Source of the DNA: Liolophura sinensis
Lineage: Eukaryota; Mollusca; Polyplacophora; Chitonida; Chitonidae
Direction of reading: 5' to 3'
Length of the DNA: 64,000 nucleotides
Assembly (NCBI RefSeq): GCF_032854445.1
Contig: NC_088306.1
Coordinates: 8,704,193-8,768,192 of the forward strand
In this document: positions 36,820 to 48,245 of the stretch, piece after piece
How positions within the stretch are numbered: position 1 is the first letter of the stretch
How the letters are laid out: every line of letters begins with the position of its first letter
Notes under the pieces: generated by a model
The model's database searches: none
What the model saw: only the letters and a program-made list of their open reading frames with translations
What the model was told of the DNA's origin: nothing
Program-made: the position numbers and the translations under genes

Positions 36820-37065
36820 CCTTAAAAGAGGAAGTTGTAACTTCCTCGCTTGGCGTTTAGCATGAAGGGGATAGTGCAACGACTGGCTGACCCGTATCAG
36901 TATAATGGCTCGGGCGGGGCGGCTTACTTACTTTCGGTAAGTCGTCTCAGTAAAGCTGCACTAGATAAAAGGGCGGGGGGAAATCCGTCCTGCAACAAGG
37001 AGGTACATTACACTGTAAGGATTCCTGCGTAAACCCCAAGCACTCACTCACTTCAAGCATCAGCT
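36820..37065 (+). repeat. SINE-B copy, complete 3' end
   Basis: Contains AGAGGAAGTTGTAACTTCCT, CAACGACTGGCTGACCCG and the terminal CCCCAAGCACTCACTCACTT. This 3' end is the type seen in molluscan V-SINE families (inference from memory of the style, not a search). The tRNA head is missing. Confidence 0.7.
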
Positions 37066-37330
37066 TGAGCAGATCTGTGCAGATTACCTCCCTTGCCCTG
37101 TGTATGCGAATAGCTGATATCTGGAGAGAAAGCAGCATTGATCCAGTTTGCTCAGTAATTCAAATACCAAATGACGTTCTACTGCGGTTATTGGGATTTG
37201 GTTACACAGCTATAGAATACTCTGGTGGAAATGAATATTGGTAATGACATCTTTTTTCGAGAATTTATAAACCACTACTACTAGTGCAATCTCATAGCAA
37301 CTGTATTTATGAAGGTCTCATCTCATGCTG
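37055..37330 (+). repeat. Segmental duplication, copy 1
   Basis: About 270 bp upstream of the first 18-bp minisatellite block, matching 38330-38640 with many small changes. Shared landmarks: TACCTCCCTTGCC, CAGTTTGCTCAGTAATTCAA and GAAATGAATATT. Copy 1 lacks the SINE present in copy 2. Confidence 0.85.
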
Positions 37331-37361
37331 GAAGACCATGAAAACCATAACGTACTGTAAT

Positions 37362-38112
37362 TGTGACGGTGACAACAATCTGAAGACTGACCGTACCGTA
37401 ATCTGGCCACGGGCAGTATTCTGGACAAAAGTAGTAATCTGGACGCTGAAAATAATCTGAACGCTGAAAATAATCTAGATGCTGACAATAATCTGGACAC
37501 AGGCAGTAATCTGAATGCTTTCAGTAATCCTGACGCTTACAGTAATCTGGACGCTGACAATAACCTAGACGCTAACAATAACCTGGACACAGGTTCTGGT
37601 TAAAGGCAGTAGTCTGGACGCTTACAGTAATCTGAACGCTGACAATAATCTGGACACAGGCAATATTCAGGACACAGGCAGTAGCCTGGATACTTACAGT
37701 AATCTGGACGCTGACAATAACCTGGACTCTGACAATATTCTGGACACAGGCAGTATTCAGGACAAAGGCAGTAGTCCAGATGCTTACAGTAATCTGCACG
37801 CGTACAGTAATCTGGACGCTGACAATAACCTGGACAGACAAAGTAATTTGGACATTGTAGTAATCTAGACAATGGAGGTAAACGAAAGAAAGGAAGTAAT
37901 TTGGACATTACGAAGCATACTGGACACTGGAAGTAATATTTACACTGTTAGTAATTTGTAGGCAGACGGTAATCTAGACACGTAGTATTTTAGGCACTGG
38001 CAGAAGCTTGCACTCAAACAGTAATCTGGACACTGTCAGTAATCTGGACACTGACAGTACTCTGGACATTGACAGTACTCTGGGCACTGACAGTATTCTG
38101 GACAATATTTGC
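37362..38112 (+). repeat. 18-bp minisatellite, forward blocks
   Basis: Units of the type CAGTAATCTGGACACTGA repeat at 18-bp spacing, diverged in 37362-37985 and cleaner in 38000-38112. The unit is six codons, so several frames stay open on both strands and give artefact proteins rich in SNLDTG or SVQITA. Confidence 0.9.
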
Positions 38113-38329
38113 GGTAGTTTCATGAAAAGTTTAGCCGCTTTCTATTGCGCACATTTTTCATTTACTCATCTAGAACCAATGTATCTCATTTCTGTATCTC
38201 ATTTTAGTGTATATGTATATAACTAAGTTAGAATTTGCTTTACATGGACTGCACTACCGCAGCTGTTGCGCACCTACACACACCTGTACAACATGCTTGT
38301 CACGGACATGTACACTGTAAATATAAGCG

Positions 38330-38640
38330 TGGGCAGATCTCTGTAGATAACCTCCCTTGCCTTGGGTGTTTAAATAGCTGATGCTTGGAAAGAAAGCGGC
38401 ATTAATCCAGTTTGCTCAGTAATTCAAATACCAAATGATGTTATTGAGATTTAGTTACACAGATATAAAAAAAATACTCAGGTAGAAATGAATATTCGTA
38501 ATGACATCTTTTTCAACTGAGAACTTAAAAACCACCTATACTAGAATAATCTCATAGCAATTGTATTTGTATCTTTTTATTATTTATTTGATTGGTGTTT
38601 TACGCCGTGCTCAAGAATATTCAGTTCTATTTGTAAAGAT
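38330..38640 (+). repeat. Segmental duplication, copy 2, with SINE insertion
   Basis: Second copy of the 37055-37330 block. It is interrupted by a 5'-truncated SINE-A in minus orientation at about 38571-38625. TATTTGTA flanks the SINE on both sides (near 38565 and 38625) as a target-site duplication. The insertion is absent from copy 1, so it came after the duplication. Confidence 0.8.
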
Positions 38641-38649
38641 CTCAAACTT

Positions 38650-38908
38650 GGGCTCTAAAAGTAATCTGGACACTGGTACTAATCTGGGCACTGGCAGAAA
38701 CTTGGGCTCTAACAGTAAACTGGACACTGGTAGTATTCTGGGCACTGGTAGTAATTCGGACTCTAGTAGTATTCTGGGCACTGGCAGAAACTTGGGCTCT
38801 AACAGTAATGTGGACACTTGCAGAAACTTGGGTAGTATTCGGGTACTCACAGAAACGTGGGCTCTCACAATAATCTGGACACTGTCGCAGATGTGGACTT
38901 GTCAGTAA
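38650..38908 (+). repeat. 18-bp minisatellite with 54-bp higher-order unit
   Basis: Variants alternate in groups of three (for example GGCAGAAACTTGGGCTCTAA then AGTAAACTGGACACTGG then AGTATTCTGGGCACTGG), giving a 54-bp period on top of the 18-bp unit. Confidence 0.8.
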
Positions 38909-39061
38909 TTAGTACACTGACAGTAATCAGTAGAGTTCCAATAATCAGAATGTCTGCTACTGTGTTTAGGTTATTTTTTGGAACCAGATTACTCTCCGAG
39001 GCGAAACTACTGTGGATTAACAGGTTGCCCTTAATAATATTACTGTTTAGTAGCGGTACAA

Positions 39062-39542
39062 CCGTCAGTGTCCAGATTACTGCTAGTGTCCAGATTACTG
39101 CTAGTGTCCAGATTACTGCCAGTATTCATATTACAGCCAGTATTCAGATTTCAGCCAGTGTCCAGATTACTGCCTGTGTCCACATTTCTGCCAGTGTCCA
39201 TATTACTGCCAGTGTCCATATTACAGCCAGTGTCCATATTACAGCCAGTGTCCAGATTATTTACAGTGTCCAGATTACTGCCAGTGTCAAGATTACAGCC
39301 AGTGGCCAGATTACAGCTAGTGTCCATATTACAGCCAGTGTCCACATTACTGCCAGTGTCCAGATTTTTGCCAGGCTCCATATTACAGCCACTATCAAGA
39401 TTTCTGCCAGTGTCCATATTACAGCCATTGTCCAGATTACTGACAGTGTCCACATTACAGCCAGTGTCTAGATTACTGACATTGTTAAGATTACTGTCAT
39501 TGTTAAGATTACTGTCATTGTCAAGATTACTATAAGTAGCCA
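39062..39542 (-). repeat. 18-bp minisatellite, inverted block
   Basis: Reads TGTCCAGATTACTGCCAG and variants, the reverse complement of the blocks at 37362-38908, about 27 copies. With those blocks it forms a large imperfect inverted repeat around about 39000. Open frames of 155 and 204 codons here are by-products of the six-codon unit. Confidence 0.9.
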
Positions 39543-39544
39543 GA

Positions 39545-40135
39545 TTATTGGGGACTATCGGCGCTTTGAGGAGGTTTATTTCTCCACAAAGTAGAACGTG
39601 ATCGATTTCCATGTGACCTTTATTGAAATACATATTTATTTACATGGGTGGGTCAAGTACTTCAAGCGTGTTTTAAGTGTACATACATGTAGATACCTGA
39701 AGGCATACTAGACTATCTCTATGCTGAGTCACTGCTAAAGCAAATGATATATCTACTTTATATGTCAAATGCTTGTACTAATCTCTAACTATGCCAAGCT
39801 GGTTTTTATAGTTTGTATATTTTTACTGCATAGAACTTGTATTTTTATTCCAAAATCGATAAGTAAAATATTTACCTCAGTACCACAGAGATCGACAGGT
39901 GTTTGTTATAGAAGTTCCAAGTGGTAGACTTTGTAAGAAAAGCAGGCATAAAAGTTATAAAAGGTTTGGGCAAGATAAAAATAGTTTATACCACTCTGTG
40001 TGGGACGGACATACACACAAGTTTAGAATATGAAAAAAATCACTTTTGTCCGCCAAATATTTCTTGTGAGTATCATTAAACTTAATTCTTGAGTCTCAGT
40101 TAGCAAAATTAATAAAACATGCGTTAGAGTTTATA
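39545..40135. other. Intergenic, nothing recognised
   Basis: AT-rich unique sequence with no coding or repeat signal. Confidence 0.4.
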
Positions 40136-40215
40136 GGATTTGTTTGAAGTTGTCGTGCAGCATAAGAATATTTCTCTTTTACGACGGCCTTTATGGATTA
40201 ATAAGAAAACGGATG
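40136..40215 (-). repeat. Diverged SINE-A fragment
   Basis: Keeps TAAGAATATTTCTCTTTTACG and ACGGCC, recognisable as the reversed 3' body only. Confidence 0.4.
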
Positions 40216-40249
40216 TATCGAGCATGGAGGGAATTACCACCCCCGGGGC

Positions 40250-40513
40250 CTCCGTGGCTCAGTTGGTTAGCGCGCTAGCGCAGCGTAATGACCCAGGAGT
40301 CTCTTACCAATGGGGTCGCTGTGAGTTCAAGTCCAGCTCATACTGGCTTCCTCTCCGGCCGTACGTGAGAAGGTCTGCCAACAACCTGCGGATGGTCTTG
40401 GGTTTCCCCTGGGCTTTGCCCGGTTTCCTCCCACCATATTGCTGGCCGCCGTCGTATAAGTGAAATATTCTTGAGTACGGCGTAAAACACCAATCAAATA
40501 AATAAATGAACAA
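40250..40513 (+). repeat. Full-length SINE-A copy
   Basis: A textbook copy: GGGGCCTCCGTGGCTCAGTT head with A box, B box GAGTTCAAGTCC at 40323, complete body and an AAATAAATAAATGAACAAAT tail. It is close to the apparent family consensus. No clear flanking duplication. Confidence 0.92.
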
Positions 40514-40574
40514 ATAAATTTAACAATGAGAGGGTTTAATGTTATGTTGGAATTGTATTGTATTGTATCGACAG

Positions 40575-41195
40575 GCATCAGGTCACGCGTAACCTTTGAA
40601 GGTTACTTGACAGTGCGGTCACTGGCACATGGTCACAACAGCCTTGGGTACATGTCCGTCGGAAGGTTTGCCAGCAACCTGCAGATGGTCGTGGGTTTCC
40701 CCCGGGCTCTGCCCGACCCACCACAATGCTGGCCGCCGTCGTATAAGTGAAATATTCTTGAGTACGGCGTAAAATACCAATCAAATAAATAAATAAAACA
40801 ACAGTCTTGGAAATGATGTCACTTGAATGTACGGTTACTGATATCTGATCAGACACAGCCTTTACTGAAATACCGTAACTGGACAGTATGTTGACTGGGA
40901 TATGGTCACACTTAGCATTTGAAATGATGTCACTTGACCGTACGGTTACAGGCATCTGGTTACTCATAGCCTTTGAAATGATGTCACTTGACAGTGCGGT
41001 TACTGGCACATGGTCACAATAGCCTTGAAAATGATATCACTTGAAAGCACAGTTAATGGCATCTGATCAGACACAGCCTTTGAAATGCTGTCACTTGACA
41101 GTGCGGTGACTATTATTTGGTGACTAGCATCAGGTCACACACACCTTCTAAAATGCGGTCACTTAACAGTTCATTGACTGGCATCTGGTCACGTC
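40575..41195 (+). repeat. 54-bp minisatellite interrupted by a SINE
   Basis: Units of the type CACTTGACAGTGCGGTTACT plus GGTCACACATAGCCTTTGAA recur at about 54 bp (CACTTG at 40820, 40931, 40985, 41038 and 41092). The unit is 18 codons, so a 143-codon minus-strand frame with an 18-residue repeat stays open. It is not considered a gene. Confidence 0.85.
40648..40797 (+). repeat. 5'-truncated SINE-A inserted in the 54-bp minisatellite
   Basis: Flanked by a 13-bp duplication ACAACAGYCTTGG at 40635-40647 and 40798-40810 with one C/T difference. Body and tail only. Confidence 0.85.
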
Positions 41196-41199
41196 ATTA

Positions 41200-41300
41200 T
41201 TTATTTATTTGATTGCTCTTTTGTGGCGTACTGAAGAGCATTTCACATATACCACCGCGGCCAAAAATATTTATGGACACTGGGCAGAGCCCTAAATAAT
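41200..41300 (-). repeat. SINE-A 3' fragment
   Basis: Reversed tail TTATTTATTTATTTGATTG, then a diverged body ending at ACTGGGCAGAGCCC. Confidence 0.65.
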
Positions 41301-41424
41301 CCGAAAGGTTTGTTGCCAAGCCTATTCGCGTCACTAAATACGCTAATAAACTCTTCCACTGTAAGAATAGGACAAACGAAAACTATGCACAAACGTGCTT
41401 CTTGGCAAAAAAAAAAGGTGTTCA

Positions 41425-41660
41425 GAATGTGTTTTTGTATTTTATTGACTGGTGTCTTATGCCACATTTCATACTAGAATTACAAGGCTGATGGGTGGAA
41501 AAGAGTGCTCGAAACAAACCACCACCCATCACCAGATAATTGGCAAGTCGTCTGAGTTGTAAAGAGACTAACGAGTGCTTGATTCGAACCTGTGACCTTA
41601 GTGGTTAAAGGTCTCTAGGCGATGACTTGACCACTGCGAACACGTTATTGGCCATTGATA
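41425..41660 (-). repeat. tRNA-derived SINE, minus strand
   Basis: Read on the minus strand, the head gives TAGTGGTCAAGTCATCG-like A-box sequence and a B box GGTTCGAATCAAGC (plus-strand GCTTGATTCGAACC near 41578). The tail side carries GCATAAGACACCAGTCAATA. It is distinct from SINE-A in the body. Confidence 0.55.
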
Positions 41661-42285
41661 TTATTGGTCAATGGCCTGATGGTTGAGGCAAACCGGTGCT
41701 TTAATCATCCGAGACAGCAAATTAGCCAAAAGACCCGACGCTCAAGATAAGATAAATGGCAGTACAGCATGTTGTTTTGAACACAGTAGTATACGTAAGA
41801 CCGGTGTCGCCGTTTGAAAACAGACCCATTATACATAAACATTTTGAATGCGTTTTGTCTACTTTTATTATATACATACAAAAAAAACAGCGAAAATTCA
41901 TAGCGCCGGAACATCTGCGAGCTGAGATACTTGTGGGTATGGTTTAGTGAGAATGGCGTGTTCACCTGTTTAGGAATCAATACGATAATAACTCAACTAA
42001 ACGCAAACATATTTGAGAAATATGAAGAAAAAACAATCGATTTAACAAATTCGAGTATGAATCGGCTTCACATTGCTGCTACATGTATAAAAAAAAACGA
42101 TTGCTTTTACAAAGTTTCCCAATCTGCGGTAGCCCGCTCCGTGATCAGACAAGAGGCAAGCTTCAAAGCGACAGCGTTAGGAGAGAATTTAACTTGAGTT
42201 GGCTTTTTACATCTCAAATGTACTAAGCAAGACACAACTCTTATGCAAATCTGAATAAACTCAGCTTGATATTGTTCAGATGGCA
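41661..42285. other. Intergenic, nothing recognised
   Basis: Overlapping open frames on both strands (60-91 codons) lack motifs. Confidence 0.35.
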
Positions 42286-42289
42286 CCAT

Positions 42290-42314
42290 TCATGATTTTA
42301 ATTTAAAATCATGA
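42290..42314. repeat. Perfect 12-bp inverted repeat with 1-nt centre
   Basis: Arms TCATGATTTTAA and TTAAAATCATGA around a single T, directly beside the SINE-A fragment at 42317. Confidence 0.85.
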
Positions 42315-42316
42315 AA

Positions 42317-42388
42317 CCATTTATTTATTTATTTCATTGGTGTGTTACGCCGTACTCAAGAATATTTCACTTATACGACGGCGGCCTT
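42317..42388 (-). repeat. SINE-A 3' fragment
   Basis: Well preserved reversed tail and body start ending at ACGACGGCGGCC. It is sharply truncated there. Confidence 0.85.
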
Positions 42389-42707
42389 TGTGACTTTAGA
42401 AACGCATGAGGTCGTGCAGGCATTTTACCCATTATCTCCCTTTTCTCTTCTGAAGGCAATCGTGTGGTACAATACTTTTGTTTCTCACTTATTTTTCAAT
42501 ATAATGCTTCGAAATCGGTATACAAGCAGTTGTTACTTGCACTCAAAACCCGTTGCATACTTTTTAAAATATATTTTATAGTTTTAAAGATATTTGTAAA
42601 AATATCAAAGTTTCAAAATGTTAGATCTTGTGAAGGTTTTAACATTGAATAATCAGTAGGATCGCTATAATCTACAGCGTTTTAGTTCAGGATAGCAAAG
42701 TAATCAG

Positions 42708-42832
42708 CTTGCGGATGGTGGTATCTTTCCCTCGGGTTCTGTCCAATTTCCTCCCACGATAACACTTGCAGTCATCGTATAAAAGAAATATTCTTGAGTG
42801 CTGCGTAAATTTCCAATCGAACAAATATGTGA
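42708..42832 (+). repeat. Diverged SINE-A 3' half
   Basis: Keeps TTGCGGATGGTGG, CAATTTCCTCCCACGATAA and GAAATATTCTTGAGTGCTGC. The tail is degenerate. Confidence 0.7.
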
Positions 42833-43845
42833 ATAGATCAACATGATTGGCTACACATGGAACAATGCTGAATATTTCTTATGAGTGCACGTGTATCAAA
42901 TACACTGAAGTGTTGGCTGCAACCTTGACGTCTTTATCTATAAAGCAGGGTGTTCGTATCCGATTGTCGCTGCTTCAGATGATACTTAATCAAGTATCTG
43001 ACAAAGCAGAGGTGGGGAGAGGGGGTGGGGCGTGATTATATTAATCAGTACACGAGCGACTTCAGGTAAACACGTGCGGCTTACAGTCCAATCGACCGCG
43101 TTTGTTTTCTGGTAGAATTGTGCTTGCCAGAGCAGTCACGTTAAAAATTATACACACCTTCACAAAAATGTCATGCTGGGAGCAATGTTTAACCTCCGCA
43201 TCTGTAAACAAAGGTATAACCAGATAAAATTTAAAAAATAGAATAGCTCCCTCTAGACTGTACAGTAAGACTGTGACATGAGATATGTTTTCAACATCCA
43301 ATGTGAATGTTTTATTAAAACTACGTGTTACTGTCTTTTCCATACATCCCATGATCGATTAGTTATTAATAATCTGTCTACATGTGCATGTACCCACGAT
43401 GTAACGTGAGCAGCCGTTCTTTAGCCTGAGTTGTATTTTTAAAACATCTCACTAAATCCAAATTAAGCTCAGACAATGCGAAAGGCTGTAGTCTCCTGAT
43501 TTGACCGTCTGATGATGAAAACGATATGAAGAAATCTGCATGACACTGATGTGTCTGGCTATGGGCTGACTCTCCACGTGACTCAAATTCAGTTCATCCA
43601 CATGATGAAAAATAAATCGATGTTTTCTAAGCTGTGAAATATTTGTATCTGTATTTGTACCTGTATCTCAATACTCAATAATTAGCCTCTCAAAATTTAT
43701 TTCTTTCGAATGAAACTTTCGGAAATTTTAGGCCTTTATTAGAACAAAACCGTTTCAAATTACGTATTTCATACCGAAATATCCGTTTACTGATCTACAA
43801 TAAAAAACGAAAGACGGTAGTTTCTTTGTTACTCAGCGTGTAAAC
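42833..43845. other. Intergenic, nothing recognised
   Basis: Unique-looking. A G-rich GGTGGGGAGAGGGGGTGGGG stretch at 43011-43030 could form a G-quadruplex. Otherwise no signal. Confidence 0.4.
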
Positions 43846-43862
43846 ATAGCAGCTTGGATCAA

Positions 43863-44076
43863 TTTATTTATTTATTTGATTGATGTTTACGCCGTACTCA
43901 AGAATATTTCACTTATACGACGGCGGCCAGAATTATGGTTTGAGGGAAACCCACGACCATCCGCAGGTTACTGACAGACCTTCCCATGTACGGCCGGAGA
44001 GCAGAACTTAAACTCACAGACTCCTGGGTCATTACGCTGCGCTGGCATGCTAACCAACTGAGCCACGGAGGCCCCC
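43863..44076 (-). repeat. SINE-A copy with 12-bp target-site duplication
   Basis: Flanked by perfect AGCTTGGATCAA at 43851-43862 and 44077-44088. Contains the complete head at its right end (TAACCAACTGAGCCACGGAG). Two short internal deletions remove the CAGAGCCCGGG region and part of the B-box flank. Confidence 0.93.
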
Positions 44077-44088
44077 AGCTTGGATCAA

Positions 44089-44443
44089 TGGCATTTACAT
44101 GTTAAGACATTATATTATAGGAGGCAATACTTGTCTCCTGCACATCGAGACATGCCTTTACTGTACACGACAGTGTAGTGAGTTTATGTAAAGACAGAAA
44201 TATAAACACTCTAGTATATACGCTATTTACTTACAACATACGGACCATCATTACTTACACCATGCGGATCAACATAAATATGTCTTGTGCTGATCTAAAG
44301 AAAGATTACCGCTTTAGGATTATAAGTGTAATTATGAAACATGGCCTTTGGCAGATGGTAAGGGATGTAAGGCGTAACTTTATTACAGCTCAGACTAGAA
44401 GACTACATAAGAGAAATTAGGCTGTTTGCAATATATCACAGCA

Positions 44444-44447
<4 letters not shown>
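44089..44447. other. Intergenic, nothing recognised
   Basis: The 80-codon frame at 44178-44420 has no domain. Confidence 0.35.

Positions 44448-44524
<77 letters not shown>
44448..44524. repeat. (AT)n microsatellite
   Basis: About 76 bp of uninterrupted AT dinucleotides, immediately 5' of a truncated SINE-A. Confidence 0.95.
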
Positions 44525-44527
<3 letters not shown>

Positions 44528-44652
44528 GCGGTCGCTGTGAGTTCAAGTCCAGTTCATGCCAGTTTCCTCCCACCGTAATGCTGGCCGCCGTCTTATGAGT
44601 GCAATATTCTTGAGTACGGCGTAAAACACCAATCAAATAAATAAATAAGTAC
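44525..44652 (+). repeat. 5'-truncated SINE-A copy
   Basis: Starts at ATGCGGTCGCTGTGAGTTC. It lacks the segment between GCCAGTTTCC and TCCCACCGTAATG that holds the cysteine-rich C-run of other copies. Ends AAATAAATAAATAAG. Confidence 0.8.
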
Positions 44653-46535
44653 ATATATATATAGGTAAAGCCATGATTATCACCAGGCTGACTGTATTCA
44701 CACGTAGATGTATGTACTGCAGATGTCCACGGCTCCTGTACTTCGATAGTCTTTAGAGAAGCTTTACTCAAACACGTGACACTAGAAGGGTATCATTCGC
44801 CAGCGATTTGCACTGTCATCGTTGAGGATGGGACGAGATGTCTTCATCCGGCTTCCGCGTGTAGTTGACAAAGGATCCTCAGAACTAAGATATCCCCGTT
44901 GTTTATGTGTAAATAAATAAATAATGGACATTGATAGCAAGTGATAAACTCTCTGGTCAGAGTAACGTAAACAATGATTAGTGAGTTGAAAGTAAATAAA
45001 AAGTTACATTTTACGCCTCAAATTTTCCACAATAGTCTATCCAGCTTATAGGAGGATTAGACATGTCTCCTAGTAGACAGCTTAGTGGTCGGCTAGAAAT
45101 CAGAGAATAATCCGCCCCCCCCCCCCCCCAACGGGATAATACTTCACGGGATTATACCTGGCGACATGATTGATACATATGTATTAAGAGATGATATCCC
45201 GTTACGCATGGGTTTAGCCATTAGAAGACAAGAAAGGCAAGACGGTTTATAGTACGCTCAAAAAAGTGGTTGCAGAAGGTAGAATGTCACGTACACAAGA
45301 TCAGAATCGATCAGGAAAAAAAAACAATTATTCACGTCAGCGTTGATAATTTTTTTAAGCAACACAGGGCACAAGAATTATTTTGATAAAGCTGAAAACG
45401 GAACGAATTATTTTATTAGAACCAAAAAAAAAAAGAATGTTGTGTAAGTGCGTGTATTACACCAGCCATTAAACATACAGATATCTTAATGTGCAGGATG
45501 GTACTGTGAATCACAATATCTAGCTGGCACATACCTCATTTCTTGGCCTCAGGAAGATTAGCCCTAAGGGTGAGCGGAAAACAGTCCCTCAAACTTAGCT
45601 CCTGGGCTCGTTTCAAAAAACTTTTGTAGCCGTCTAAGGCCTTTAAGTCGGTTAAGTGTCATTTAGCTGACTACCGTAAGTAGGCCACGAAAAAAAATTC
45701 ACCTGGTCGTTTCAAAATAGTAAAACTGCTCAAAGCTTAGCAGGCTTACCACAGCCGGCTCTGTGGCCGCTTTACATCAGTCTGATTGGTTGAATCAACG
45801 CTGGCAATTGTTAAATTATACCCGAAATATAAATATATTGAATTACTAATTTATATCCAACTGAGTTGTTCTGTAGATGTTTTACTGATAATAGGATGCT
45901 GCAATCCTGATTACAAAATTATTATAACTCAATAATGAAAACAGCCGTTAACCCAATTGTTATCATAACGTAGAGTAAAATGTTAAAATCAAGCACAGCC
46001 AAATACCCATTCGTACATACAGCGTGTGTAAGGTGAAAACGGCGTCTGTGCCGAGCGGTCGATATACATCTATCTTCACTGGGGTAACATGTTTTTCTCA
46101 CGTTGTGAACTCACAGTGATAATATTTGGTTTTTATATTATTATGGGGATCTGTTGGTAGACAATATACATGTAATCCCTTCAATTTCAAGGCTTCGGAT
46201 TTAAGTAAGATAGCATTGTAGGTGGATGGTGTAACATTACCCAGTCAGCGATAAATCTTATATTTTATGGTCGCATTTCGCTTTGTACATGTTCTTTAGC
46301 TTAAAATCCAGTAGCACCTTGGTACTGACACAGGCAATAAATAGAGCTCCGGACAGTACGTGGATTCCATGGGCTCTGCCTCAGCTGCTGGTCACAGCTG
46401 ATTTCCAGCAGTTGCGAGATGTGAAGAAAATGGGCAACTCACAATGATTCCTATTAAATGACAGTCAATAGCCCTGATAACGAAATATCGAAGCGAAACT
46501 GATTTTGGAACATAACGATGAGTAAATTGAAAATG
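44653..46535. other. Intergenic with poly-C tract and possible DNA-transposon end
   Basis: A run of C at 45113-45129. Around 45597-45760 GGGCTCGTTTCAAAAAACTT and TAAGTCGGTTAAGTG resemble termini of common invertebrate MITEs, as does GGGGCCGATTCCATAAAGCC at 61583. No matching second terminus was found. No coding signal. Confidence 0.35.
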
Positions 46536-46537
46536 TG

Positions 46538-46588
<51 letters not shown>
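46536..46588. repeat. (AT)n microsatellite
   Basis: About 50 bp of AT dinucleotides in unique surroundings. Confidence 0.95.
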
Positions 46589-47140
46589 TTCATGTCCACA
46601 GAATAAAACACAAATTCAAGTCAAAAATAATATGGGAATCAGTTAGGATCAAAAGTGTACAGTCAGCCATAAAGTCGCGTTAAGTTGGCCAGTTATTTGG
46701 GCTCACGCTAAGCATCGCTGTATATAATAAACTGGAGAATTTATTGTCTTTATGGATTTCAAGTTTCTAAGTGCATGCCTTTAATTGAAAGTGCATAAGC
46801 ATGCCATCTGATCACTGCACTTGGCATTCACGAACGTGAGAATTTTTTGGACTGTCATTTGCGAGGTTTCCTTTGTCAGGTCACCAGTTTCGGTTTCGGT
46901 TAGTTAAAATGATAACCGAAGAGTGTCAATGACATCATAGGTGTTCGGCAAAAGGTTTCTGAACATACATGGAACGTCGTCAATACTATCGCGCCCTTCC
47001 TACTTCTAACTGAAACGCCAAGACCCGCCTTAGCCGGTTGTGTTGTATTAAAAGGAATCTGATGAAATAATGTATGTTGTGTACCATTTATCGCACAATC
47101 GTCATCCTAAATTTAGCATTCCATTTATTTTCAAAAGAGA
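46589..47140. other. Intergenic, nothing recognised
   Basis: Includes an AGTTTCGGTTTCGGTTAGTT stretch near 46886. No gene or repeat family. Confidence 0.35.
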
Positions 47141-47141
47141 C

Positions 47142-47462
47142 TGAGCACACAGCAACCTGCTGGGGAACTTATGGGTCTGCCTACTGCCCATTATCATGAA
47201 CACATAGCAACCTGTTGGGGAACTTATGTGTATGCCTACTGCCCATTATCATGAGCACATAGCAACCCATTGGGGAACTTATGTGTATGCCTACTGCCCA
47301 TTATCATGAGCACACAGCAACCTGCTGAGGAACTTATGTGTATGCCTACTGCCCATTATCATGAGCACACAGCAACCCATTGGGGAACTTACGTGTATGC
47401 CTACTGCCCATTAACATGAGCACACAGCAACCTGCTGAGGAACTTATGTGTATGCCTACTTT
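47142..47462 (+). repeat. 55-bp tandem repeat with 110-bp alternation
   Basis: AGCAAC recurs exactly every 55 bp at 47151, 47206, 47261, 47316, 47371 and 47426. Later units alternate between CCCATTGGGG and CCTGCTGAGG variants, so the last four units form two 110-bp dimers. Confidence 0.92.
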
Positions 47463-48130
47463 CTACATATCTAGCTCCAGTATCGGTTCGAAATGTTTCC
47501 AGCTTAGCTTACACATTAAGCGCTCTGAACCTTTACATTTACTAACCTGGAATTGGAGCCTGCCTACCCTATCCTCAAAGTTTCACGTTGTACGCCACAA
47601 AAAGAAGTGTCCTGTGATCTTGAAGTAATTCTGAATGCGATAATAATAAAGACAATAACACAAATTTAACCGATGCACCCACCCGGACAGCAGCTAGTTA
47701 GACCAGTTAGACCTTCGCAAAGAGCAATTTTCGAATCACTTGACTCCGTTGCTATGTTGCACACGGCTGCTCTTGCCAAAATTAAGATTAACTCCTATTT
47801 CACAGCAACTGATTATACTTCCTTTCTGTACATAATTTACACACAAATTAAAATTAAAACTCCCACACAATTTGACAATCACCTTTTAAATTGTAGATGT
47901 CATTAGTTTCAATCAAATCATTCCACCAGTTTATCTTTTTCCGAACGATGCCCAGCGTGTCCGACTCAAATTGAAAATTTGACATTCTGCCCATGTAGCA
48001 GGTACGTTTGTGTCAATTGTGAGGTTATGATCTTTATTATTCACGAGCAATTGGATGATACCAAGTAAGAATTATCGAAGGATTACAGGAATCTGCGACA
48101 TGTTGAGCACAGCACACGAGAAATGGCCGA
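47463..48130. other. Intergenic, nothing recognised
   Basis: Frames of 77-84 codons run into the neighbouring repeats and have no domain. Confidence 0.35.
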
Positions 48131-48144
48131 GGTCCAGGTGGAGT

Positions 48145-48245
48145 TTTACCTTATATTTTACTTATACGACACCTGCTAGCTTTATGGTTGGCAGAAACCG
48201 GGCAGAGCCCGGAGAAAACCCAAATTTGCAGACAGACCTTCCTAC
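48145..48245 (-). repeat. Diverged SINE-A internal fragment
   Basis: Keeps TTTTACTTATACGAC, CAGAAACCGGGCAGAGCCCG and CAGACAGACCTTCC. Tail and head are absent. Confidence 0.65.

Noticed and set aside
37572-39633. Long open frames reading SVQITA, SNLDTG or PVSRLL repeats on both strands.
   Set aside because: They come from an 18-bp unit equal to six codons, so all frames without a stop in one unit stay open. There is no start context, splice signal or domain.
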